Source of the DNA: JANQEU01 sp965601455
GTDB taxonomy: Bacteria; Bacteroidota; Bacteroidia; Cytophagales; Cyclobacteriaceae
Length of the DNA: 64,000 bases
NCBI GenBank assembly: GCA_965601455.1
Contig: OZ271831.1
Span: 2,418,001-2,482,000, forward strand
Direction: 5' to 3'
Part shown: positions 28,523-37,471 of the stretch, in pieces
Numbering within the stretch: the stretch's first letter is position 1
Layout of the letters: each line of letters starts with the position of its first letter
The notes under the pieces: generated by a model
What the model saw: only the letters and a program-made list of their open reading frames with translations
The model's database searches: none
Told to the model about the DNA's origin: nothing
Made by a program: the position numbers and the translations under genes

Positions 28523-29112
28523 TGCATTCGGTCAGGTCGAGTTTTCATACGCATCAGGATCTTAGCTTCTTCTGCGAGAAACTCATTCCAGCGTTCCATC
28601 ACGTATTCTTCCGGCATATATTTTTTGGCAAGACGAATAAAGTTTCGATAGTGTCCAGCCTCAGAAATCATCAATTCATGGTAAAAGTCAGACAATTCTT
28701 TATCTGCAATTTCTTGGGACAGAACTTTAAAGCGCTCGCAGCTTCTCGCTTCAATTAACGCGTTAAGTAACAGTTTTTCAACTAGTTGTTGCTCTCTACT
28801 TCCACCTTTTTTTAGGATTTTGTTGATTTCAACTACGTACTCGTCTTTTCTTTGAGTACCTAGCGAATAACCACGCTTTTTTAGTTGTTGAACAACTCGA
28901 TCAAAGTGTTCCCATTCTTCGGCAACTACCGGAGTTAGCATCTCTACTAAATCATCCTTTTCTGGAAACTGTACAATAAGGGAGATGCATGAGCTTGCCG
29001 CTTTCTGCTCACAATACGCGTGATCAATCAGAATTTCATCAATTTGTTTTTCCGCAATGTTGACCCATCTAGGATCGGTTGGAAGGTTTAACCCAAGTGT
29101 AGTTTTCTCCAT
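28519..29112 (-). CDS. miaE: tRNA-(ms2io6A37)-hydroxylase MiaE
   Basis: MiaE is a non-haem di-iron monooxygenase that hydroxylates the isoprenyl side chain at tRNA A37. The 197-residue product has HAYCEQKAASSCISLI and EEWEHFDRVV in the first half of the four-helix bundle, and LIEARSCERF with SEAGHYRNFIRLA in the second, giving the Glu/His ligand pattern of the family. The ATG one base after the porin stop is chosen; the upstream extension lies inside the porin gene. The 3' end overlaps the previous gene on the other strand by 4 bp. Confidence 0.9.
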   Translation of the reverse strand: MEKTTLGLNLPTDPRWVNIAEKQIDEILIDHAYCEQKAASSCISLIVQFPEKDDLVEMLTPVVAEEWEHFDRVVQQLKKRGYSLGTQRKDEYVVEINKILKKGGSREQQLVEKLLLNALIEARSCERFKVLSQEIADKELSDFYHELMISEAGHYRNFIRLAKKYMPEEYVMERWNEFLAEEAKILMRMKTRPDRMH

Positions 29113-29113
29113 A

Positions 29114-30973
29114 TCAATCAAAAAATAACCACCGTACTCCCACGTCAACTACCCGTTCCTGCCCGGGATATAAGGGAGTGATAAAATAACCGTCTTCCAC
29201 ACCCATATTAACATAGACCACTTTAACAAACATTGTAAAGCGTTCGACCTGCATATTGGCGAACAGATCGGCCGTAAAAAAGGCATTGAGTTGTTCATTA
29301 TTCTGAACAAAGAATTGTTGTAGAACAGGGTTATAGTCATTGGCAAAGAAAGACGACTTGGCATAAACATTAAAACCAGTCTGAAAGGGTACTGCCCGTC
29401 CAAAAATACGACCATTCCAATAGTATTTACCTACGTAGAATAACTCCGGAATTCTGATAAAGTCCTGACTCTCTTCATCTATTAACGTGTAATATACCTC
29501 GTTATTTAGGTGGAAACCTCTTCCCTCAGCGCCTCCTGTAGGGATAAAGAAATTAAACTTTCCTCCTACTCTTGTTATCAAAGTTGGTCCTACACTAAGC
29601 TCTGGACGGCTATTCTCATTAAAGTATACATAGTTGTTTAGGTTTTTAAACTGGGCAAATGGGTGAATCTCAATACCACCCAGCTCCAGATTCAATTCGC
29701 CTGTTAGTGTATTCGTAAAGCCTGCATCAAAACTGTTATTCCACTGATAATGATTGCCGAGATACCTTCGCAACAAATTTGCTTGCTTGTATCTTATTGT
29801 TGAATAACGGATCTTCAATAATGATGAATTCAACTGTCCTTCCAGTCGAAATTCACCTGTGGTCATGGCCTCTCCCTCAGCTGTGACATCAAATAGGTCT
29901 TTCCAAGTAAATCGGGTTTTTGCTCCCAGGTAGTTTTCCACTTCGTTTCCGTATGGACCACCGTAAAGCATCGAATGATTAACAAGCCTATTTTTCAAAT
30001 AGATTCGATAGTACAGTGAAGACAGATCCCCAGAAATTCCAGCTTCGTTGGTCCAGGTTCTAAATGTTGAGCTTAAAAAGGTACTATCAGGATCAAGAAA
30101 GAAATTGGGATAGAAGTCATCATAGGTTTGGGTAGAACCACCTCTATTATCCTGATAACCATAAAACTGTCTGTCAAAATCCGCTGAATGATAGATCTCC
30201 AACTGATTGAAAATGCCTAGTTCGTGAAAGAGATGGGCATTGATATTCTTTTCACTGCCAATAGCATCGTTCAATCGAATATTGGAATCGCGATATTGAA
30301 AACGATCAGCTCTTGTTGCTCCTGAATCTATGGCAATTCCCCCTGTCTCATCGATTTGGTGGGTAAACCCCGATAGGTAGAAAAACAGATTATAGTCCTT
30401 CTCTGGGTGCGCCCAGTATGTGAAAATATCACCACTCGTATTCTCCACATTTCTATCCCCTTGAGTCTGATCCGCCCCAATCTGTTTATCTATGTTTAGC
30501 TTATGGACATTGATCCCAAAATTCCAATTAGGCGTAATGTTCTGGGAATAGGAGTAGTCAATAACTGCACGTCCCTGGCCGCCCAATACAACTAACAGAT
30601 CCATAAAAGGAGATTTGGTGTCGTAATAGCGGTGCTGATCTTTCTTGATATTATAATGTTGGTAAGCATTGAAGCCCGATGTACGTCCAATAATTGGCTG
30701 ATCCTGGTAGAAAACCGGAAACAAAGCTGTACCCACATTTCCAAGATCCTGATACTTTCTTTGATTTCTATCCACAAACCAAAAATTTTCAAGATCAGTT
30801 ATTGTCGTATCTACCTCTACGGTGTCGGTTAAGTTATCTTTAATATGATTCTCGTAGACCACTTGAACGGTGGAAGGACCATATACCAATTCTGTACTGT
30901 CGTCAAGAATTTGTGCCCGGGAGGTAAACGCCAACACCAGGGCCATTAAAACCAATAGATTCTTGAAATGCAC
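29114..30973 (-). CDS. Putative outer-membrane porin (Bacteroidetes family)
   Basis: About 619 residues with a signal peptide (HFKNLLVLMALVLAFTSRAQ). After a linker with YGPSTVQVVYENHI it has long runs of alternating polar/aromatic strands (SYSQNITPNWNFGINVHKL, FNFFIPTGG) and ends VVDVGVRWLFFD with a C-terminal aromatic, as in outer-membrane barrels. Bacteroidetes genomes label these 'putative porin', and the substrate is unknown. The GTG start is preferred to a TTG ten codons upstream because it leaves a normal signal peptide, but this is uncertain. It is the upstream partner of miaE with one base between them. Confidence 0.8.
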   Translation of the reverse strand: MHFKNLLVLMALVLAFTSRAQILDDSTELVYGPSTVQVVYENHIKDNLTDTVEVDTTITDLENFWFVDRNQRKYQDLGNVGTALFPVFYQDQPIIGRTSGFNAYQHYNIKKDQHRYYDTKSPFMDLLVVLGGQGRAVIDYSYSQNITPNWNFGINVHKLNIDKQIGADQTQGDRNVENTSGDIFTYWAHPEKDYNLFFYLSGFTHQIDETGGIAIDSGATRADRFQYRDSNIRLNDAIGSEKNINAHLFHELGIFNQLEIYHSADFDRQFYGYQDNRGGSTQTYDDFYPNFFLDPDSTFLSSTFRTWTNEAGISGDLSSLYYRIYLKNRLVNHSMLYGGPYGNEVENYLGAKTRFTWKDLFDVTAEGEAMTTGEFRLEGQLNSSLLKIRYSTIRYKQANLLRRYLGNHYQWNNSFDAGFTNTLTGELNLELGGIEIHPFAQFKNLNNYVYFNENSRPELSVGPTLITRVGGKFNFFIPTGGAEGRGFHLNNEVYYTLIDEESQDFIRIPELFYVGKYYWNGRIFGRAVPFQTGFNVYAKSSFFANDYNPVLQQFFVQNNEQLNAFFTADLFANMQVERFTMFVKVVYVNMGVEDGYFITPLYPGQERVVDVGVRWLFFD

Positions 30974-31018
30974 GCGCAATATTAACGTATATGGGGTGGC
31001 CAAAAATGTTAATTCTGG

Positions 31019-32056
31019 TCAAAAATCTCTTGGGTAACTCTTTATTGAGTCTTCAATAATACCCAGGAACCGCTCCTCCTGATCGATAATGAAAAAATCA
31101 AGAGGTATTTCGAAAACCGGAAGTATGCTGAGACTATCAAATTTTGCAAGCTTGATTGCATCTTTTGAGGTGCAACACAACATAGCATTTTCCCTTTCCA
31201 TTAGTTTTTGCATCCAATCAACATCCGATTGGGAAAACTCATAATGATCGGCAAAAGCAAGCGTTCCACGGACATCATATTTTTTTGACATCATTGAAAA
31301 AAAACTATCTGGATTGGCGATGCCGGCAACCGCTATCACACCTGATTTCTTACTATGTTCTTCAAATATTGGTTTTGGTTCTTGAAGTTCCATCGCACTG
31401 AAAAAAACATCAATATCGGGGGCATACTCCTTGATACCCTCAGTAACGTCTTGTCTCTCACTGAATGAAATCGAAAGCGGACATTTTGTAACCATGACCA
31501 GGTCTGCTCTCGAGGCATTTTGCCTGCTCTCCCTTAGTAGACCTGATGGTAATAGATAGTCACGGTAAAATGGTCGATCATAGGTGGTTAGCAGGATCGA
31601 AAGGGAAGGTTCTACAGATCTGTGCTGAAAAGCGTCATCCAGTATGATGATGTCATTTTCGGGATCATGCATCAATATATTGGGGATTGCCTCTACCCTT
31701 TTCTCTCCTACAAACACGGATAATTCTTTAGGAAAGAACCTCTTTAACATAAGGGGTTCGTCTCCCGCGGTTTTGCTACTATCTTCTACCCTTACTTCGC
31801 GGAAACCTTTTGATTTCCTTCCGTAACCACGACTCAATGTGGATATTTTATACGACTTATCACTAAAATATCTAACCAGATATTCAGTCATTGGTGTCTT
31901 GCCAGTTCCTCCAACTGAGAGATTACCAATGGATATCACATTCGCTTCAAACTTAAAAGAAGACAGAATGTCATTAGAGTATAGTAAATTCCTAACCCTT
32001 GTAATCAGATCATATAATATTGCAAATGGGAGTAAGATTATCTGCCACCAAACCAT
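31019..32056 (-). CDS. lpxK: Tetraacyldisaccharide 4'-kinase
   Basis: LpxK phosphorylates the 4' position of the lipid A disaccharide at the inner membrane. The Walker A motif is GNLSVGGTGKT (about residues 44-54), an N-terminal membrane helix (IILLPFAILYDLI) precedes it, and LDDAFQHRSVEPSLSI follows. At 345 residues it is normal length. The ATG is chosen over a GTG two codons upstream. Its start codon is only 8 bp from the divergent Nif3-like gene, so its promoter must lie within that gene's coding region. Confidence 0.95.
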   Translation of the reverse strand: MVWWQIILLPFAILYDLITRVRNLLYSNDILSSFKFEANVISIGNLSVGGTGKTPMTEYLVRYFSDKSYKISTLSRGYGRKSKGFREVRVEDSSKTAGDEPLMLKRFFPKELSVFVGEKRVEAIPNILMHDPENDIIILDDAFQHRSVEPSLSILLTTYDRPFYRDYLLPSGLLRESRQNASRADLVMVTKCPLSISFSERQDVTEGIKEYAPDIDVFFSAMELQEPKPIFEEHSKKSGVIAVAGIANPDSFFSMMSKKYDVRGTLAFADHYEFSQSDVDWMQKLMERENAMLCCTSKDAIKLAKFDSLSILPVFEIPLDFFIIDQEERFLGIIEDSIKSYPRDF

Positions 32057-32064
32057 AAACACGA

Positions 32065-33159
32065 ATGAAGGTCAAAGATATCATTAAAACACTTGAGGAG
32101 TGGGCACCTAAATTGTATCAGGAATCATACGATAACAGTGGATTACTTGTTGGAGATAAAGAGGCAATAGTAAACCAGGTATTGATCACGCTAGATACTA
32201 CCGAGGAGGTGATGGAAGAAGCGATTCAGAAAGGCGTGGATATGATTATCATGCACCATCCCATTATTTTCAAAGGACTTAAGAGTATTACAAATGACCA
32301 CTGGGTTTCACGTTGTGTGCGGATGGCTATTAAGAACGACATTCATCTGTACGCCATTCATACTAACCTGGATAGTGTTAAAACTGGAGTAAACAAAAAG
32401 ATTGCTGAACGTTTGCAACTGATCGACACCAGGATACTGCAGCCAAAATCAGGTACATTATGTAAGCTGATCACTTTCGTACCCATCGAAGACACCGATA
32501 CACTTTTAACAGCCTTATTCGATGCGGGCGCTGGTAAAATAGGAGACTATGATCATTGCAGTTTTCGAGTCATGGGTAAAGGCAGTTTTAGAGGTGGAGA
32601 AGAATCAAATCCGCATTTAGGATCTCCGAATGCAGAGGAACTAGTACAAGAAAACCGACTGGAATTGGTTTTTCCAATTCATAGAAAAATGCAAGTCATA
32701 CGAGCACTAAAACAAACCCACCCTTATGAGGAGGTAGCCTATGATATTTATCCAGTAGAGAATGAAAACCAAGACGTAGGTTCCGGAATGATCGGATCTC
32801 TAGCTCATGAAATGGAGGCAAGAGATTTCTTTGCACACCTAAAGGATACCATGAATCTTCAAATAATAAGACATACCAGGCCATTTGATAAACCCGTGAA
32901 AAATGTGGCTATCTGCGGCGGGTCTGGATCCTTCTTATTGAAGAACGCCATATCCCAATCAGCTGATGTTTTGGTAACCTCAGATTTTAAGTACCATGAT
33001 TTTTTTGAGGCTGATGGCAAGATTATAATAGCTGACATCGGTCACTTTGAAAGTGAGGTATACACAAAGGATTTATTACTTGAATTTTTAAAGGAAAAAT
33101 TCGCTAATATTGCAGTTCTTTTGTCCGAGGTAAATACAAATCCTATTATTTATTCATAA
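32065..33159 (+). CDS. Nif3-like dinuclear metal-centre protein (YbgI/YqfO family)
   Basis: This 364-residue protein begins KDIIKTLEEWAPKLYQESYD, then IIMHHPIIFKGLKSI with paired His ligands and HTNLDS for the binuclear site; the C-terminal half has FKYHDFFEA and IADIGHFESE. The middle (about 130-240) is the YqfO-type PII-like insertion (PYEEVAYDIYP). The role is unproven: GTP cyclohydrolase-like activity and other roles have been proposed for the family. The gene is followed six bases later by the zinc-ribbon gene, a frequent pair in Bacteroidetes. Confidence 0.93.
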   Translation: MKVKDIIKTLEEWAPKLYQESYDNSGLLVGDKEAIVNQVLITLDTTEEVMEEAIQKGVDMIIMHHPIIFKGLKSITNDHWVSRCVRMAIKNDIHLYAIHTNLDSVKTGVNKKIAERLQLIDTRILQPKSGTLCKLITFVPIEDTDTLLTALFDAGAGKIGDYDHCSFRVMGKGSFRGGEESNPHLGSPNAEELVQENRLELVFPIHRKMQVIRALKQTHPYEEVAYDIYPVENENQDVGSGMIGSLAHEMEARDFFAHLKDTMNLQIIRHTRPFDKPVKNVAICGGSGSFLLKNAISQSADVLVTSDFKYHDFFEADGKIIIADIGHFESEVYTKDLLLEFLKEKFANIAVLLSEVNTNPIIYS

Positions 33160-33165
33160 TACTGC

Positions 33166-33951
33166 ATGGAAAACACTGTAGCGAGCAAACTGGAAGCGCT
33201 GACGAAACTACAATCCATTGATTCCGAAATCGATGAAATTAAGAAAATAAGAGGTGCACTACCTGACGAGGTAATGGACCTTGAAGACGAGATAGCAGGA
33301 TACCAAACCCGAATAGAAAAACAAAACGCAGAGTTGGAGGATATTGAAACCAATATAAACAATAACAAGACTGCAATTAAGGACGCGGAAAAGCTGATCA
33401 AGAAATACGAAGAACAGCAGATGAATGTCCGAAACAATCGGGAATACGACGCTATCACGAAAGAGGTTGAGCTTCAACAATTGGAAATCCAAATCCTTGA
33501 AAAGAGGATAAAAGAGGGATATACCAAGATCGAAGATCAAAAAGGTGAGATTGAAGTGACGAATGGTAAGCTTTCTGAGAGAGAGAAAGATCTTGAATCC
33601 AAGAAGGAGGAACTTGAGGTAATCACGAAAGAATCAGAAACAGACGAGAAGAAACTTGAAAAATCAAGGGCTACAGCGTCTAAAGCTGTGGACGATAGGC
33701 TTCTGGTGGCTTACGAAAAAGTCAGAGCCAATATGCGAAACGGTCTGGCTGTAGTGCCTGTTAAAAGAGGTGCTTGCGGAGGATGTTTCAATATCGTTCC
33801 ACCTCAAAAGCAAGCTGAGATCCGGGAGCGTAAGAAGGTTATCGTATGTGAACATTGTGGAAGAATACTTTCACATGTCGAAGATGAGATCGTTGAGGAA
33901 CCTAAACCTAAACGAAGAACCAAGAGGACAACAAAGGCAAGTGCCAAATAA
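33166..33951 (+). CDS. Coiled-coil zinc-ribbon protein (C4 type, CT398-like)
   Basis: This 261-residue protein starts LEALTKLQSIDSEIDEI and runs as an antiparallel coiled coil, very rich in Glu/Lys, over residues about 10-180. The zinc ribbon follows: RGACGGCFNIVP and VIVCEHCGRIL, two CxxC pairs. The tail is basic (PKPKRRTKRTTKASAK), suggesting nucleic-acid contact. The family occurs in most bacteria without a settled function. A hairpin terminator follows directly. Confidence 0.9.
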   Translation: MENTVASKLEALTKLQSIDSEIDEIKKIRGALPDEVMDLEDEIAGYQTRIEKQNAELEDIETNINNNKTAIKDAEKLIKKYEEQQMNVRNNREYDAITKEVELQQLEIQILEKRIKEGYTKIEDQKGEIEVTNGKLSEREKDLESKKEELEVITKESETDEKKLEKSRATASKAVDDRLLVAYEKVRANMRNGLAVVPVKRGACGGCFNIVPPQKQAEIRERKKVIVCEHCGRILSHVEDEIVEEPKPKRRTKRTTKASAK

Positions 33952-33956
33952 AAATT

Positions 33957-33982
33957 AAGCCCGATTTCTATCGGGCTTTTTT
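33957..33982. terminator. Hairpin terminator shared by two convergent genes
   Basis: AAGCCCGAT/ATCGGGCTT stem with a short loop and T-run on the plus strand lies directly after the zinc-ribbon gene. Its right edge touches the stop codon of the PlsC-like gene on the minus strand, so it could act in both directions, although the minus-strand T-run is poor. Confidence 0.85.
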
Positions 33983-34526
33983 ATTTCACTCCGAGTTCAG
34001 GTCGCTTTCCCTTTATGGTTCTGTAGTAAGACTTAATATATTCTATGTCTTTATCCATATCACCGGTTGGGCGAAAAAGCTCTTTCAGTACGACGGCCTT
34101 ATTGCCGTAGTCGAAAGCAACAATTAAGATTGGAACATTTGCCTTATGCGCAATTCTGTAGAACCCTGTTTTCCAGTTGGGTTGATAGGAACGTGTACCT
34201 TCAGGTGTAATAGTAAGGACGAACTCATCATGGGCTTCAAACAATTCAACCACTTGATCAACAATATTGGTACTCTTGGATCGGTCTACGGGATGTCCGC
34301 CAAGCCATGTGAAAATCCTTCCGAAAACCGGGAAATCAAATAACGACTTCTTACCCAGGTAGTTTGATTTTAACCTGAGAATTGACCTGGCGGCCACACC
34401 AACGAAAAAATCCCAATTACTGGTATGGGGAGCTACAATTAGAATGAAACGTTGCTTTTCAGGTAACTCACCTTCGACTTTCCAGCCAATTATTGAAAAT
34501 AGAAATTTGAAGAATCCTCTTATCAT
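33981..34526 (-). CDS. 1-acyl-sn-glycerol-3-phosphate acyltransferase-like protein
   Basis: This 181-residue PlsC-family enzyme has the HX4D active-site motif at APHTSNWDF (His34/Asp39) and the conserved TPEGTRSY block near residue 108. The family moves acyl groups onto lysophosphatidate or related alcohols; this short type, common in Bacteroidetes, may have a different acceptor. Its start overlaps the patatin gene stop by 4 bp, indicating an accA-patatin-acyltransferase run concerned with lipids. Confidence 0.88.
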   Translation of the reverse strand: MIRGFFKFLFSIIGWKVEGELPEKQRFILIVAPHTSNWDFFVGVAARSILRLKSNYLGKKSLFDFPVFGRIFTWLGGHPVDRSKSTNIVDQVVELFEAHDEFVLTITPEGTRSYQPNWKTGFYRIAHKANVPILIVAFDYGNKAVVLKELFRPTGDMDKDIEYIKSYYRTIKGKRPELGVK

Positions 34527-35293
34527 GCTTTGGTTAGTAACTTATTCAGTGCTCCTTGATCTATCTGTTTTCGTGCAAAATCATATCCAATCTCATATAT
34601 TTCCATGGCCTTCTTGTAATCAAATACATTGTAGTTAGCCATTTGTGGAGGTTCCCAGAAGATATCACATTTCTTTTTATGAAGATATGTTGTAGAGGAA
34701 ACAGCCAGCAGCATGGATCGCTCTAGTAGTTCTTTCCAGTTTTTAGTATCGTAATTATTCTCGATCGAATTGCAGTGCATTCCGATGATAAGGTCGGACT
34801 TTCTTTTCACTGGCTTCACTGGTAAATTATCGATAAGTCCCCCATCAGCGTAAAGATCACCGTCTATTTCGATAGGATCGAAAACCACAGGAATACTACA
34901 AGAGGCCAAAATTGGAGTTATCAGAGGTCCCTTTTTGAAGTATACGATCTTACCCTTTCTGAGATTGGTGGCAGGTACGATCAAAGGAATTTTCAATTTC
35001 TCGAATCGATCATGAGGAATGAATTTTTTCAATTCATTCGCCGTATTATCAATTTTTATTAGTCCACGCCAGTTCAAGGCAGGTTTAAGCACCTTCAAGA
35101 AATTTATGCCGCTTATAGATTCTGCCGCTTCATCAGGTGTATACCCTTGGCAATACAAAGCACCTACAATAGCACCCGCGCTGGTACCTGAGATAACAGA
35201 AAATGTGAGTCCCTCCTCTTCCAAGGCCTTTATCATACCGAGGTGAACCATACTTCTAATTCCACCTCCGGATAAAACCAAGCCTATTCTCAT
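34523..35293 (-). CDS. Patatin-like phospholipase (RssA/NTE type)
   Basis: The 256 residues have the oxyanion motif LSGGGIRSMVHLGM, the GTSAG nucleophile elbow (Ser38) and the DGG catalytic Asp (about residue 150, in YADGGLIDNLP). These are cytoplasmic or membrane-associated Ser/Asp lipases acting on phospholipids. It lies between accA and a PlsC-like gene, so membrane lipid turnover is a fitting role. Confidence 0.9.
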   Translation of the reverse strand: MRIGLVLSGGGIRSMVHLGMIKALEEEGLTFSVISGTSAGAIVGALYCQGYTPDEAAESISGINFLKVLKPALNWRGLIKIDNTANELKKFIPHDRFEKLKIPLIVPATNLRKGKIVYFKKGPLITPILASCSIPVVFDPIEIDGDLYADGGLIDNLPVKPVKRKSDLIIGMHCNSIENNYDTKNWKELLERSMLLAVSSTTYLHKKKCDIFWEPPQMANYNVFDYKKAMEIYEIGYDFARKQIDQGALNKLLTKA

Positions 35294-35301
35294 GCTTACA
35301 A

Positions 35302-36246
35302 TCAGTTGTAAACGCCCATGCTCCCGAATTTGTCGAGTCGTTGTTCGATACGCTTCTCGGGACTAACCTTCATTAGCGCTTTAATTCGTTTTTTCAATTC
35401 TGATTTTAGTTCAGCCGCCGTAGCTTTCAAATCGGTATGAGCTCCTCCTAAGGGTTCCTTGATCACACCATCAATTAAGTTGCTTGTCAGCATGTCATCA
35501 GCAGTGGGCTTTAATGCCTCCGCGGCCTGCTCTTTGTAATCCCAGCTCCTCCATAAGATGGTTGAACAGTTTTCAGGTGATATTACTGAATACCACGAAT
35601 TTTCCATCATGAGTACCTCATCACCAATTGCAATACCGAGTGCTCCACCGGACGCTCCTTCACCAATAATCACACAAATAATGGGAACTTTGAGCATAAA
35701 CATCTCCTTTAAATTCCGAGCAATCGCTTCGCCCTGTCCTCTTTCCTCCGCTTCTATTCCGGGGTAAGCACCAGGAGTGTCAATCAAAGTGACTACGGGC
35801 TTATCAAACTTTTCAGCAATTTTCATCAGACGCAAAGCTTTCCTGTACCCATCAGGATTTGCCATTCCAAAGTTTCTTTCCTGACGTTGTTTGGTGTTTC
35901 TACCTTTCTGCTGCCCGATAATCATCACACTTTGACCATCCAGATCGGCCAACCCACCTACCATGGCTTTATCATCTTTAACAGCCCTATCACCATGAAG
36001 TTCTACAAACTCCTCAGTTATCTCGTAGATGTAATCCAGACTGTATGGACGATCCGGATGCCTGGATAATTGTACCCTTTGCCAACGGGTAAGATTGGTG
36101 TACGTATCTTTCTTAAGTTTGGCAATTTTCTTTTCAAGCTGAACGATGGCTTCCTTTACGTCAACCTTACTTTCGTCAGCGAGGAGCTTCATGCTTTCAA
36201 GCTTCTCCTCCAGTTCGACTATGGGTTTCTCGAATTCGAGCAACAT
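35302..36246 (-). CDS. accA: Acetyl-CoA carboxylase carboxyltransferase subunit alpha
   Basis: AccA with AccD transfers the carboxyl group from biotin to acetyl-CoA in the first step of fatty-acid synthesis. The 314-residue protein has the usual N-terminal helical region ([17 protein letters not shown]), [32 protein letters not shown] and [19 protein letters not shown] with [11 protein letters not shown]. It lacks the AccD domain, so accD is elsewhere. It is the first gene of a three-gene lipid run. Confidence 0.97.
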   Translation of the reverse strand: MLLEFEKPIVELEEKLESMKLLADESKVDVKEAIVQLEKKIAKLKKDTYTNLTRWQRVQLSRHPDRPYSLDYIYEITEEFVELHGDRAVKDDKAMVGGLADLDGQSVMIIGQQKGRNTKQRQERNFGMANPDGYRKALRLMKIAEKFDKPVVTLIDTPGAYPGIEAEERGQGEAIARNLKEMFMLKVPIICVIIGEGASGGALGIAIGDEVLMMENSWYSVISPENCSTILWRSWDYKEQAAEALKPTADDMLTSNLIDGVIKEPLGGAHTDLKATAAELKSELKKRIKALMKVSPEKRIEQRLDKFGSMGVYN

Positions 36247-36269
36247 AAAATGCTAATTGTTTTCCGTCT

Positions 36270-36277
36270 CAAATTTA
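36270..36277 (-). promoter_or_regulatory. Candidate -7 element (TAAATTTG) for accA
   Basis: On the minus strand the exact Bacteroidetes -7 consensus TAnnTTTG appears 24 bp before the accA ATG, a suitable distance for a short leader. No clear TTG was seen at the -33 position, so this remains a weak prediction. Confidence 0.35.
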
Positions 36278-36415
36278 GTGCAACTAAGATATAGGGAAAT
36301 GAAAGAAAGATAGAGATTGCTAATAAAATTAAAATTTAAGCATTGGATAAGACAAATGAAGGATATAGCTTTGCGTCACCTTTTTCAGGCATCCTTTTGG
36401 ATTGATGAAAAAATA

Positions 36416-36489
36416 GGTCCGGTAGTTCAGTTGGTTAGAATGCCTGCCTGTCACGCAGGAGGTCGCGGGTTCGAGTCCCGTCCGGACCG
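36416..36489 (+). tRNA. tRNA-Asp (anticodon GTC)
   Basis: The 74-nt cloverleaf has acceptor arms GGTCCGG/CCGGACC with discriminator G, a D-arm with AGTTGGTTAGAAT, anticodon stem CCTGC/GCAGG with loop CTGTCAC, and the T-arm GCGGGTTCGAGTCCCGT. The anticodon GTC reads Asp codons. CCA is not encoded. A 13-bp copy of its 3' half occurs about 85 bp downstream. Confidence 0.95.
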
Positions 36490-36495
36490 CAAAGT

Positions 36496-36524
36496 AAGCT
36501 CTCAGTTTCCTGAGGGCTTTTTTT
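36496..36524 (+). terminator. Terminator after tRNA-Asp
   Basis: Stem AAGCTCTCAG/CTGAGGGCTT (one G-T wobble) with a TTTC loop and a following T-run, six bases after the tRNA. Confidence 0.85.
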
Positions 36525-36542
36525 ATGCCCTTTCTTATCATT

Positions 36543-36555
36543 CAGGAGGTCGCGG
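36543..36555. repeat. Partial copy of tRNA-Asp (possible old attachment site)
   Basis: CAGGAGGTCGCGG repeats bases 36456-36468 exactly (anticodon stem to start of the T-arm). The match extends, with one gap and one mismatch, through TCGA, so 17 of 19 positions agree. Copies of a tRNA 3' half in direct orientation downstream of the gene are what integration leaves behind. It lies between the tRNA terminator and two orphan small genes. Confidence 0.5.
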
Positions 36556-36575
36556 TCCGAAAAGTTAGATATTTT

Positions 36576-36818
36576 CTAAACTTCTTCTGCCAATACACTA
36601 TTACCCCTCGAAAGGTTAATCAAAGTGTATAATCCAGCCCTTGATTTTGGATCCTGAACTTCAATTTCATCTTCCTCTAACCAACTGGCTGCTAAAGGCA
36701 AATCGGAGGGCATTATCATCCACCTGGAGTGGTCCATTAGAGTTATGACACCGTCATTGTAATCCATTGAACGAAGAGGGCTCCGTTTTTCGGACCTAAC
36801 ACTTAGGAAACTAAACAT
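36576..36818 (-). CDS. Small hypothetical protein
   Basis: The 80-residue frame (MFSFLSVRSEKRSPLRSMDY...) has a predicted helix and acidic LEEDEIEVQDPKS, with no signal peptide. I do not recognise it. It lies alone on the minus strand next to the tRNA fragment. A 10-bp inverted repeat (GGTCCGAAAA at 36554-36563 and TTTTCGGACC at 36787-36796) spans most of it. Composition is coding-like but short, so confidence is limited. Confidence 0.4.
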   Translation of the reverse strand: MFSFLSVRSEKRSPLRSMDYNDGVITLMDHSRWMIMPSDLPLAASWLEEDEIEVQDPKSRAGLYTLINLSRGNSVLAEEV

Positions 36819-37035
36819 AAAGCAACGATTACGACAATATAAAAGTAGATGAGTTTCAACACTGTTTCAATCCCCAAAACAGGGTAATTCTATGGAAATC
36901 AACACATATAATTCTGAACGTATGATCCCATTTCCCTTATCCATACCTAAAAATACCCCTTCATTCCCTACTTTTGGTCAACTTCAAGTGAACTACAAAT
37001 ATTTGCCTACGAATTTGAAGAATTAACAGTATTAA

Positions 37036-37305
37036 ATGGATCTATCAGGCGGTACCTGGAAGCTACGTAAACAGGATGATCTCAATTACATAGTTGGCAA
37101 TAGCAGTGGTTTTCTCTCAGCCATCCGCGGAGAAACGCCGATGTCCGCTAAAGACAAGGCTACTCTCATTTCTTACGCCCCTGAGATGTACGAAACCCTC
37201 TGTGAAATCAGAAATCGTTTGATTGAAGAAGGGAAACTCGAAGATTTGAAAACATGCGATATTTCAAAGATCATCAAAGAGCTTAAGCAGTTTCTTGAGT
37301 CCTAA
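37036..37305 (+). CDS. Small hypothetical protein, phage-like C-terminal pattern
   Basis: This 89-residue protein has an alpha-rich second half (AKDKATLISYAPEMYETLCEI) that resembles the 'LIAxAPEML' helix common in small phage and mobile-element proteins. No signal peptide is present. It lies about 550 bp from tRNA-Asp and next to the copied tRNA fragment, which would fit a cargo or remnant gene. The resemblance is by eye only. Confidence 0.5.
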   Translation: MDLSGGTWKLRKQDDLNYIVGNSSGFLSAIRGETPMSAKDKATLISYAPEMYETLCEIRNRLIEEGKLEDLKTCDISKIIKELKQFLES

Positions 37306-37471
37306 TTCCTAAAACTGGCATTTCCCAAATACAAACCAATTACTATTCGTAACTGTTTCATTTAAGCTAAAGCGTTTAGCAGAGGCAACATTTTCTTGAT
37401 ACTAGGTTAATCGTCATGCGATAATCAGGTACTACATTGCCTTGTAATCAGATATTTCAAATTGAGTTTCA

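Noticed and set aside
29110..29148. Longer miaE start inside the porin gene
   Set aside because: The extension lies in the porin coding region and adds no conserved sequence; the ATG one base after the porin stop is sufficient.
33259..33540. Antisense open frames in the zinc-ribbon gene
   Set aside because: They are the complement of a Glu/Lys-rich coiled coil, which yields Phe/Leu/Ser-rich false membrane-like frames.
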